13,745 nucleotides of DNA from REEB426 sp964551975 (GTDB lineage Bacteria > Actinomycetota > Actinomycetes > S36-B12), in NCBI GenBank assembly GCA_964551975.1, contig CAZKFI010000063.1:1-13745 (forward strand), written 5' to 3'. Position numbers and translations under genes: made by a program. Below the pieces are notes generated by a model. That model was not told where the DNA came from. It saw nothing but the letters and a program-made list of their open reading frames with translations, and did no database searches. Numbering within the stretch: the first letter of the stretch is position 1; each line of letters opens with the position of its first letter. Of this stretch, positions 5,836 to 12,716 are shown piece after piece.

Positions 5836-6588
5836 GTGGCCTCAGGTTTCACCCCAATCAGGGATGCTGCAACTGTGGATCTAGGGCAGAGGTTCCCGAT
5901 ATCACCGCGAGTTGCTCTGGCCGAGTTCGTGGGCACGGCGGTGCTCGTGGCAGCCGTGGTTGGTTCGGGAATCATGGCGACGTCATTGACTTCGGACCTC
6001 GCAGTCGCCCTGCTCATCAACGCCGTCGCCACCGTGGCCGCACTGGGTGTGTTGATCTGGGCCTGTGGGCCGATCAGCGGTGCGCACTTCAACCCAGCGG
6101 TAACCCTGGTGGCGGTCCTGCAGCGGCAGATGCGAGTCGGTATCGGAGCGTTGTATGTGGTGCTGCAGGTCACCGGTGCGTGCATTGGTGTCGCCGTTGC
6201 CCAGGCCATGTTCGCTCAACCCTGGTGGGAGCCGGCTACCCAACTGCGTAGCGGCTGGGACCTGTGGCTTGGTGAAGTGGTAGCCACCGCCGGGCTCCTG
6301 GTGGTGATCGGGCTGCTGGTGCAGCGAGGGCAGACGGGGTTGGCAGCAGTTCTGGTACCGGCATGGATTGGCTCCGCCTACTTCGTGACCTCGTCGACTT
6401 CATTCGCCAATCCGGCCGTGACGATCGGCCGCAGTCTCAGTGATTCCTTCGCCGGGATAGCGCCCAATTCTGTCCCGGCGTTTATCCTCGCCCAGATTCT
6501 TGGGGCGCTACTTGGTGGCCTGCTTGTCTGGTCGCTATCCACACGCGCTGAGCGATCGCGGAAGGATCCACAGACCGCGAGCAGGTAA
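5836..6588 (+). CDS. MIP-family channel, AqpS-type arsenite-permeable aquaglyceroporin
   Basis: This 250-residue membrane protein has the six-helix, two-half-helix aquaporin plan. The NPA boxes lie at residues 86-88 (SGAHFNPAVTL) and 192-194 (SSTSFANPAVTIGRS). In most aquaporins an arginine follows the second NPA and narrows the pore; here it is valine, a feature I recall for AqpS channels of rhizobial arsenic operons. With arsC divergently placed, the likely role is passive exit of arsenite made by ArsC. Glycerol or another small neutral solute is the alternative. The GTG start at 5836 is preceded by GAGGG (5825-5829) at a six-base spacing. The C-terminus is short and basic. No ArsB or Acr3 pump is nearby. 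Confidence 0.87.
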   Translation: MASGFTPIRDAATVDLGQRFPISPRVALAEFVGTAVLVAAVVGSGIMATSLTSDLAVALLINAVATVAALGVLIWACGPISGAHFNPAVTLVAVLQRQMRVGIGALYVVLQVTGACIGVAVAQAMFAQPWWEPATQLRSGWDLWLGEVVATAGLLVVIGLLVQRGQTGLAAVLVPAWIGSAYFVTSSTSFANPAVTIGRSLSDSFAGIAPNSVPAFILAQILGALLGGLLVWSLSTRAERSRKDPQTASR

Positions 6589-6594
6589 TGACCG

Positions 6595-6624
6595 CCGTGA
6601 CCAGGGCCTGCACCCTGCTCACGG
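6595..6624 (+). promoter_or_regulatory. Stem-loop overlapping the yraN ribosome-binding site
   Basis: CCGTGA-C-CAGGG, a 6-nt loop, then CCCTG-C-TCACGG form an 11-bp stem with one C/C mismatch. The last two bases of the 3' arm are the first two of the GGAGG Shine-Dalgarno sequence of yraN (6623-6627). The hairpin begins six bases after the aquaporin stop. It could act as a terminator for the upstream gene, or limit ribosome access to yraN, or both. Confidence 0.55.
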
Positions 6625-6631
6625 AGGTTTC

Positions 6632-6988
6632 ATGCGCAAGAAGGATGCCCTCGGTCGCGCCGGGGAAGAGCTCGCAGCCCGTTACCTGCGTTCACGCGGA
6701 ATGGAGATTCTGGATCGCAATTGGCGTTGCCGGTTGGGGGAGATCGACCTGGTCGCCCGCGACGGCGAGACCGTCGTCATCTGTGAGGTAAAGACCCGAT
6801 CGACGGCAGGCTACGAAGGTCCGCTAGCCGCCATCAACCATCGGCGCCTTCGCCGACTCCAGCAGTTAGCGCAGGCCTGGCTGAGCTCCCATGAGATGGC
6901 GCAGTGCTGGGTCCGTTTGGACGGCATCGGCATCGTGCAGGACAGTGACCAAGGGCCGCGCATTCACCACGTCCAAGGCATCGGCTGA
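6632..6988 (+). CDS. yraN: YraN/UPF0102 family endonuclease-fold protein
   Basis: This 118-residue protein belongs to UPF0102, a family with a restriction-endonuclease-like fold whose cellular role is unresolved. The conserved pattern is complete: GRAGEELAARYLRSRGMEIL, then RLGEIDLVARDG (Glu and Asp of the predicted active site), VVICEVKTRS (E-x-K) and GPLAAINHRRLRRLQQLAQAWL. The ATG at 6632 follows GGAGG (6623-6627) at a four-base spacing; the frame is open further upstream, but that sequence overlaps the aquaporin gene. Its stop TGA is immediately followed by the comM ATG, and the set yraN-comM-dprA is conserved across actinobacteria, which suggests a link with DNA uptake or processing. Confidence 0.94.
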   Translation: MRKKDALGRAGEELAARYLRSRGMEILDRNWRCRLGEIDLVARDGETVVICEVKTRSTAGYEGPLAAINHRRLRRLQQLAQAWLSSHEMAQCWVRLDGIGIVQDSDQGPRIHHVQGIG

Positions 6989-8500
6989 ATGCCCATCGGT
7001 CGCGCCTGGGGTGCGGTCCTCGGGGGAGTCGACGGCGTGCCCGTGCAGGTCGATGCTGATCTGGCTCGGGGAATTCCCACGGTGGGCGTCATCGGTCTTC
7101 CCGATACCTCGGTTGCTGAGTCCCGCTGGAGAGTGCGATCAGCCATCGAGCACACGGTTGGTGCCTGGCCATCCGCACGTCTGACCATCAGCCTGTCACC
7201 GGCGGATACTCCCAAGCAGGGCACTGCCTTGGATCTCGCGATAGCCGTGGCTGTCCTTCGAGCAACGGGCATCGCTGCAGCGGCGCATGGTGACTGGGCT
7301 TTCCTCGGCGAGCTCGGCCTCGACGGCGGCGTGCGCAGGGTGCGCGGCATGTTGCCGTGTGCGCTGGCGGTTCGGGCGGCTGGTTTGCGTGGGGTGTTCG
7401 TGCCCACAGACAACGCGCCCGAAGCGGCGATTGTCCCGGGCCTGCAGGTACACGCCGTGCGTGACCTCGGGCATCTGCTGCAGGTACTTGCAGGTACTGC
7501 GCAATCACAGCCGTGGTCGGCTGTCGTAGAAAATCGACCCCAGGTTCAGACTGATCTCGCCGATGTCCGCGGTCACACTGCTGGTCGCCTGATGTTGGAG
7601 GTCGCAGCGGCCGGCGGTCATCATCTGCTGCTCACCGGCTCACCCGGCGTTGGCAAGACGCTCCTGGCACAGTGCCTGCCCGCCCTGCTCCCCGATCTTG
7701 AAGATCGCACGGCGCTCGAGGCAACCGCCATTGCTTCGGCAGTGGGAGAGGAAATCACCTGCCTGCGCCTTCGACCGCCCTTCGTCGCTCCGCATCACGC
7801 ATCCTCTGCGGCAGCACTTATTGGAACCGCGCGTGGCCGTGTTGTGGTGCCGGGTGCCCTCACCCGAGCGCACGGCGGAGTCCTCTTCTTGGACGAGGCA
7901 CCCGAGTTCAGTCGACCCTGCCTTGAGGGACTGCGACAGCCACTTGAGTCGGGGAGCGTGCATCTGCTTCGTGCCGGTACGGCCGTCCACCTTCCAGCAC
8001 GCTTCCAACTCGTCCTTGCAGCCAATCCCTGCCCCTGTGGTTTGGGCAGTGGTCGCGGTGAACGATGTCGATGCTCGCCAATGGCCCGCCGACGCTACGC
8101 CGAACGTATCTCCGGGCCACTGTTGGATCGCATCGACCTACGTCTTGAGGTCACCGACCCGTTTCGCAGCGCCGCCGCCATCGGAACCGCGGGGGAGTCC
8201 AGTGCTGTCGTCGCCCAGCGTGTGCAAGACGCACGACAGCGCAGTGCCGCCCGTCTGCACGGCAGTGGTTGGACGGTGAACGCCCAAGTACCGGGAAGTG
8301 AGCTGCGTCGCCGCTGGGCACTTGATGCGCGCTGCGCCGAGATCCTGCATGGCGCCGAACGTGACGGATTGAGTTTGCGTGGGGCGGACCGAGTACTGCG
8401 GGTGGCCTGGACCCTTGCGGACCTTGCTGACATCGAGTGCCCAGGTGTCGATCAGGTGCAGACCGCCCTTGCCCTTCGAGGCTGGCAGCGCCATGAGTAA
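6989..8500 (+). CDS. comM: YifB/ComM family Mg-chelatase-like AAA+ ATPase
   Basis: ComM homologues are AAA+ helicases that aid branch migration when imported DNA is integrated. The 503 residues match the family length. An N-terminal LonS5-like domain (about 1-170; GIPTVGVIGLPDTSVAESRWRV, LSPADTPKQGTALDLAIA) is followed by the ATPase domain with Walker A GSPGVGKT (217-224), Walker B GGVLFLDEAPEF (from 296) and the arginine-bearing SGPLLDRIDL (375-384). A cysteine group, NPCPCG (346-351) plus CRC (360-362), probably binds metal. The C-terminal Mg-chelatase domain ends at W-Q-R-H-E. The ATG follows the yraN stop with no gap, and the stop overlaps the dprA start (ATGAGTAA). A 10-bp tandem repeat at 7479-7498 lies in the linker between domains. 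Confidence 0.95.
   Translation: MPIGRAWGAVLGGVDGVPVQVDADLARGIPTVGVIGLPDTSVAESRWRVRSAIEHTVGAWPSARLTISLSPADTPKQGTALDLAIAVAVLRATGIAAAAHGDWAFLGELGLDGGVRRVRGMLPCALAVRAAGLRGVFVPTDNAPEAAIVPGLQVHAVRDLGHLLQVLAGTAQSQPWSAVVENRPQVQTDLADVRGHTAGRLMLEVAAAGGHHLLLTGSPGVGKTLLAQCLPALLPDLEDRTALEATAIASAVGEEITCLRLRPPFVAPHHASSAAALIGTARGRVVVPGALTRAHGGVLFLDEAPEFSRPCLEGLRQPLESGSVHLLRAGTAVHLPARFQLVLAANPCPCGLGSGRGERCRCSPMARRRYAERISGPLLDRIDLRLEVTDPFRSAAAIGTAGESSAVVAQRVQDARQRSAARLHGSGWTVNAQVPGSELRRRWALDARCAEILHGAERDGLSLRGADRVLRVAWTLADLADIECPGVDQVQTALALRGWQRHE
7479..7498 (+). repeat. 10-bp tandem repeat inside comM
   Basis: Two perfect adjacent copies of TGCAGGTACT, with a 9-of-10 copy (TGCAGGTACA) 36 bases upstream at 7443-7452. 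The unit is not a multiple of three, so gain or loss of one copy would shift the comM frame. In this sequence the frame is intact. Confidence 0.6.
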
Positions 8501-9584
8501 CCAGGAATTCGAGCTCAGCGAGGAGCGCGCTGCTCGCCTGCTGTTGGCCAGCTGCGTTGGTGAACCCATTCGACTGCGGGAACGACTGCGTAGCGACGGA
8601 GCAGTTGCCGTGTTGGCGCAACTTCGCGGTCAACCGGGTCCCTGGCAGAGTCGGCTTCGTGTCAGCAGCGTCGATGCGGTGTTGGCTGCTGCCGAGCGTT
8701 GTGGTGCCCGCGTTGTCGTGCCAGGTGACGGTGAATGGCCTAGCCAGTTAGACGACCTTGGTGCAGCGGCGCCTCTGGCGCTGTGGGTCATCGGCGCAGG
8801 AAATCTTCGCCTGCTCGCGCTTCGATCCGTTGCGGTTGTCGGTGCCCGGGCCGCTACGCCCTACGGTCTGTCCGTTGCCGAGGCGTTCGCGGCGGGTTTG
8901 ACTCAAGCTGGCTGGTCGGTGATTTCCGGCGGCGCCTACGGAATTGACGCAGCCGCGCATCGCGGTGCGTTGACCGCCGGCGGCGTGACGATAAGCGTGC
9001 TTGCCGGTGGTGTGGATGTTCCATATCCCTTGGGTAATCAAGCCTTGCTGGCACGCATTGCGGATGACGGACTCCTAGTGAGTCAATCCCCACCCGGCAC
9101 CGCCCCACAGCGGCATCGTTTCCTCACCCGCAACCACATGATTGCTGCCTTAACGCGCGCGACCGTGGTTGTCGAGGCGGCACTTCGTTCGGGAACCACT
9201 GCGACGGCAAACGCCGCATTCGCGCTGAATCGACCTGTCCTCGCCGTACCCGGCTCGGTACATTCGGCTGCCTCGGCAGGCTGCCATGTCCTCATTCGTG
9301 ACAAAGGCGCGGTGCTCGCGACGCGAGTGGAGGATGTACTCGAGCTCATCGCGCCAATGGGTGACCTCCCGGTGGATCGGCAACCACCGGCGACGCCCTA
9401 TGACGAACTCCCAATCGCCCAGGCCAGGGTGTTGGATGCCCTGCCTGCGCGAGCCGCGGTCGATCTGGAGGTCCTAGTCGAGCAAGTTGGCCTAGGTGTC
9501 GCACCCACCCTCGCAGCACTGGGCGCCCTGCAGGTGCGTGGGTTAGTTCAGGCAGACCCGCAGGGGTGGCGGTTGCGCCGGTAG
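8493..9584 (+). CDS. dprA: DNA-processing protein DprA
   Basis: DprA protects incoming single-stranded DNA and loads RecA onto it during transformation. The 363-residue protein has an N-terminal helical region (about 1-95), the Rossmann-like DprA core (about 100-290; VAVVGARAATPYGLSVAEAF, SGGAYGIDAAAHRGAL, LAGGVDVPYPLGN, RFLTRNHMIAAL, VVVEAALRSGT, AVPGSVHSAASAGCHVLIRDGA-type end) and a C-terminal winged-helix segment (about 305-362). Two core positions differ from the usual motifs: Tyr in SGGAYGID, and RNH where RNR is commoner. The ATG at 8493 overlaps the comM stop by eight bases, pointing to translational coupling. An upstream extension of the frame to 8379 is comM in another frame. Whether this organism takes up DNA cannot be told from here. 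Confidence 0.94.
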   Translation: MSNQEFELSEERAARLLLASCVGEPIRLRERLRSDGAVAVLAQLRGQPGPWQSRLRVSSVDAVLAAAERCGARVVVPGDGEWPSQLDDLGAAAPLALWVIGAGNLRLLALRSVAVVGARAATPYGLSVAEAFAAGLTQAGWSVISGGAYGIDAAAHRGALTAGGVTISVLAGGVDVPYPLGNQALLARIADDGLLVSQSPPGTAPQRHRFLTRNHMIAALTRATVVVEAALRSGTTATANAAFALNRPVLAVPGSVHSAASAGCHVLIRDKGAVLATRVEDVLELIAPMGDLPVDRQPPATPYDELPIAQARVLDALPARAAVDLEVLVEQVGLGVAPTLAALGALQVRGLVQADPQGWRLRR

Positions 9585-9598
9585 ACCATGATGCGCCG

Positions 9599-10986
9599 AT
9601 GACGGACCTCACGGTGTGGCTACCCAAGGTGGTTGCTGCCTACGACGCCTGGCTCGCCGAGTTCGGACCCTTCGCAGCCCACCCCAGCACGGCTGTCCAG
9701 GAGAGTGATCTTGAGCGGGCGTTCGACTCGCTGACTGAGCGTTTGCGTGACAACTATCCGTTCGGGCATCCGCGCTATGTCGGGCAGATGCTCAAGCCAC
9801 CACATCCGGCGGCAGTCATCGGCTACCTCAGTGCCATGCTCATCAACCCCAACAACCATGCCCTCGACGGTGGTCCGGCAACCGCCCGTATGGAGCATGA
9901 GGTGGTCTCCGCACTAGCTGGAATGTTCGGGATGAGTCCGTATCTAGGCCACCTGACCTCAAGTGGCACGGTCGCCAACCTCGAAGCCTTGTGGGTTGCA
10001 CGGGAATCACACCCGGGTAAGGCCATTGCCTTCAGCGCCGATGCGCACTACACCCACGCCCGCATGTGCTCAGTGTTAGGCGTACGGGGAATCCCGATAG
10101 CCGTCGACGCCTCGGGTCGAATGGACTGTGCTGCATTGCAGTCGGCTCTGCAGCAGGAACAGATAGGTACTGTCGTGGCCACGCTCGGCACGACCGGTCT
10201 GGGGGCGCTTGACCCGTTGCCACAGATCTTGGAACTCACCCGCGCCGCTGGAGTACGGGTACACGTGGATACGGCCTACGGCGGTTTCTTTGCGCTCATC
10301 GCGGACGACGCTCGTGACGGTGTGGCGCATGCCCCATTCGAGGCGATCGCTCAAGCGGATAGCGTCGTGGTAGATCCGCATAAGCACGGACTTCAGCCCT
10401 ACGGGTGCGGAGCGGTGCTTTTCGCTGACCCAGCAGTGCAGCGCTTCTATCGACACGATTCGCCCTACACCTACTTCAGTTCCGATGAGTTGCATCTTGG
10501 CGAGATTTCTTTGGAGTGCAGCCGCGCCGGTGCCGCAGCAGCAGGACTGTGGCTGACACTGCAGGTTCTTCCCTTGAGCGATAGCGGGCTTGGATCGATT
10601 CTTCGTGCTACTCGCGCTGCCGCACTTCAGTGGTACGACATGCTGCTGGGTTCACGATCCCTTGAGCCCTACCAGCTACCCGAACTCGACATCGTTACCT
10701 ACCTGCCTGTTACGAAGTCGATGACTGCCTTGGATCAGGCCAGCGCCGCGCTCTTCCATTCGGCCGCAGCACTGCCCGCCGAGCAGCAGGTGCATCTAGC
10801 CACCTATGCGGTGACCGCGCAAGCGCTGCAGGCTCGCGAATTCACACACACGGTCGATGCCTCGTNNNNNNNNNNTCGTCTGCCCGAATTCTGCGCAGCA
10901 CTGTCATGAAGCCGGAGTCTGGCGAGGTCCTGCCTACCATCCAGTCAACCCTGGAAGGGCTGCTTGAGTCGGGCACGCCCAACTAA
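9599..10986 (+). CDS. PLP-dependent (group II) amino-acid decarboxylase, broken by assembly gap
   Basis: Fold-type I PLP enzyme of the group II decarboxylase superfamily. The substrate is not clear; aspartate, glutamate, tyrosine and diaminobutyrate enzymes all belong here. Seen: HLTSSGTVANLEALWVARE (cofactor phosphate loop), HYTHARMCSVLG (His stacking on PLP), HVDTAYGGFF (Asp 224) and DPHKHGLQPYG with the Schiff-base Lys 262. Ten Ns at 10866-10875 split the 3' end. Reading straight through gives a stop at 10909, but another frame after the gap reads ARILRSTVMKPESGEVLP and ends at TAA 10986. That is the expected C-terminus (LRS-x-x-MKPE), so 10986 is taken as the true end and the gap length as wrong. 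ATG 9599 lies 14 bp after dprA, without a clear ribosome-binding site. Confidence 0.85.
10866..10875. other. Scaffold gap of ten Ns inside the decarboxylase gene
   Basis: Ten consecutive Ns used as a placeholder. The coding frame before and the coding frame after differ by this count, which shows that the real number of missing bases is not ten. Confidence 0.98.
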
Positions 10987-11030
10987 CGCAGTTCCACCGA
11001 ACCCTCTTCGGGTCATGTCACGATGGATCC

Positions 11031-12041
11031 GTGCAGGAGCGCCGCGACGAAGCTGCTAACGCTGGCGTTGATGCCGAAGCTGGCGTTGATGCCGAAGCTG
11101 TCGGAGCCGCCGAGCTCCCACCTGAATTGCAGCGAGGATTAACTGGATTCGTGGAGCACCTTCGAGATGAGCGAAGAAGGAGTGCCAATACCGTTCGGGC
11201 CTATCACGGGGATGTCTCAGACCTGCTGACTTTTGCCGCCCAAGCGGGGTGTCGTGATTGTGAGGATCTGACGCTGCCGCAGCTGCGCGGTTGGTTGGCC
11301 CAACTGCACGCCACAGGTCAAGCGCGAACGTCTATCGCACGCAGAGCGGCCGCCGCTCGAGCGTTCACTGCTTGGGCACATCAGCGCGGATTGATCAGCA
11401 CTGATACGGGGCGGCGACTGAGTAGCCCTCAGGCCGTGCGCAAACTGCCGACCGTGCTGGATGTCGAGCAAGCCACTGCGGTGATGTCGGTTGCTGAGAT
11501 GGCTGCCGATGATGGCAGCGCAGTTGCCGCACGTGATCGCGCCATTGTTGAGGTGCTCTACGCGACCGGTGTTCGAGTGTCTGAATTGTGCTCACTTGAC
11601 CTGGCAAGTATCGATGAGCCACGGCGGTGCCTGCGGGTGATTGGCAAGGGCGACAAGGAGCGCCTTGTGCCGTACGGGATACCCGCCGAACGGGCGCTGC
11701 AGGACTGGCTCAACCAGCGGGCATTGTTAGTGACCTCAGATTCCGGCCAGGCGGTCTTTCTTGGCAGTCGCGGTAGGCGGATCGACGTGCGCACCGTGCG
11801 AACGGTGGTGCATCGCTTGAGTGTGGCGGCTGGTGGGCCCGATATCGCACCGCATGGGTTGCGACACACGGCTGCAACCCATGTATTGCAGGGTGGGGCC
11901 GATCTACGCTCCGTCCAGGAATTGCTGGGGCATGCGTCCCTGGCCACAACTCAGCGCTATACCCACGTAACGATTGAGCGTCTGCGGCGAGCATTCGCTC
12001 TTGCCCACCCTAGGTCGGGAGAGGTTGACGACACACGTTAA
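11031..12041 (+). CDS. xerC: Tyrosine recombinase XerC
   Basis: XerC-type recombinases resolve chromosome dimers at dif before cell division. The 336-residue protein has a SAM-like DNA-binding N-domain (about 34-125; SANTVRAYHGDVSDLL) and a catalytic domain with all active-site residues: Arg 182 (ATGVRVSEL), Lys 206 (GKGDKERLVP), His 275 and Arg 278 (HGLRHTAATHVL), His 301 (LGHASLATT) and nucleophile Tyr 310. Its place, dprA side upstream and a converging M23 gene downstream, is the usual actinobacterial site of this gene. The GTG at 11031 is the best start seen, with no clear ribosome-binding site. The first 30 residues are Ala/Glu-rich and contain a duplicated AGVDAE, so they are probably disordered. 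A phage integrase is unlikely given the context. Confidence 0.92.
   Translation: MQERRDEAANAGVDAEAGVDAEAVGAAELPPELQRGLTGFVEHLRDERRRSANTVRAYHGDVSDLLTFAAQAGCRDCEDLTLPQLRGWLAQLHATGQARTSIARRAAAARAFTAWAHQRGLISTDTGRRLSSPQAVRKLPTVLDVEQATAVMSVAEMAADDGSAVAARDRAIVEVLYATGVRVSELCSLDLASIDEPRRCLRVIGKGDKERLVPYGIPAERALQDWLNQRALLVTSDSGQAVFLGSRGRRIDVRTVRTVVHRLSVAAGGPDIAPHGLRHTAATHVLQGGADLRSVQELLGHASLATTQRYTHVTIERLRRAFALAHPRSGEVDDTR
11061..11096 (+). repeat. 18-bp tandem duplication at the start of xerC
   Basis: GCTGGCGTTGATGCCGAA occurs twice in direct succession and is followed by the first four bases of a third copy. It encodes AGVDAE twice in the N-terminal extension and keeps the reading frame. Confidence 0.85.
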
Positions 12042-12063
12042 GCATTGCGATGCGCGGAGATTC

Positions 12064-12582
12064 TCAGCGAACTGTTCCCAGGGGTAACAGCACGGCACGT
12101 GAGCGCAGGAGCAGCATGGGGTCCACGTAGCGACCCCAGGCGCGCAGACCCAGGTGCAGGCAGCGCCTCGCGCAGTGTCCGCCTGCTGCGGCAACCATTC
12201 CGATCACATCACCGGCATGCACCTGCATCCCCTCGGACAGCCTGGCATGAACTGGTTCGTACGAGGAGCGCAATCCACTGGGGTGCTCGATCGCGATAAC
12301 CGGTTTGCCGGCGATAACGCCCACATAGACGATGCGGCCCGGGCCGATCGCGTACACCGACTGACCTGGTGCCGCCAGGAAATCGATGCCTCGATGCCCG
12401 CGACCCCAGGGTGTTGCTGGTGCTGCGAACTGCTCCACGACGGTGGGTGGATCAACTGGCCAGGTGATCGACTCAAGGTACGGGTGGTCTGCCATTGCCT
12501 GTGTCGCGCTCGCCTGAACGAACACCATCAACGCGAAGGGGACCACGGGCAACGCGCGGATGATGGAGCGACGCCAAATCAT
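12064..12582 (-). CDS. Secreted M23 family peptidase
   Basis: The 172-residue protein has an N-terminal export signal (positive MIWRRSIIR, hydrophobic core, likely cleavage after AMA near residue 31) followed by a lysostaphin/LytM-type M23 domain. Zinc ligands seen are His 63 and Asp 67 (GHRGIDF) and His 143 (CLHLGLR); His 136 lies in GGHC. In the usual H-x-H motif the first His is Cys here, as I recall for the short M23 proteins encoded next to actinobacterial rpsB, and a Cys 137/Cys 141 pair is possible. The likely substrate is peptidoglycan cross-links, though activity is not certain. The gene converges on xerC with a 22-bp gap and is divergent from the hydrolase gene. The ATG at 12582 has no obvious ribosome-binding site. 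Confidence 0.88.
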   Translation of the reverse strand: MIWRRSIIRALPVVPFALMVFVQASATQAMADHPYLESITWPVDPPTVVEQFAAPATPWGRGHRGIDFLAAPGQSVYAIGPGRIVYVGVIAGKPVIAIEHPSGLRSSYEPVHARLSEGMQVHAGDVIGMVAAAGGHCARRCLHLGLRAWGRYVDPMLLLRSRAVLLPLGTVR

Positions 12583-12716
12583 CTGGACAGCCCATTTCGT
12601 CGTGCCAGCCGGTTCATGCAGACAGCCTGCAAGGATTGGCGGTAACCAACAGAATCGTCACCGCACGTGTGGATGCAGGGACGGCTGGGGACAGGTTCGA
12701 AAAGGCAGGATGCGAT

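Noticed and set aside
6500..6631. Upstream extension of the yraN frame
   Set aside because: It overlaps the aquaporin gene; the ATG at 6632 has a GGAGG site and matches the family N-terminus.
10993..11007. ACCC/GGGT repeat before xerC
   Set aside because: It is a four-base-pair stem only and probably chance.
11031..12041. Tyrosine recombinase as a sign of a prophage or integrative element
   Set aside because: Its position beside the M23 gene and dprA is the normal actinobacterial xerC site, and no att repeats, phage genes or adjacent tRNA were seen.
12042..12053. GCAT-TGCG-ATGC repeat between xerC and the M23 gene as a terminator
   Set aside because: The stem is only four base pairs with no T-run, too weak to support a terminator call.
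12154..12645. A 163-codon plus-strand frame opposite the M23 gene
   Set aside because: It is antisense to a peptidase with signal peptide and metal ligands, and has no motif of its own.
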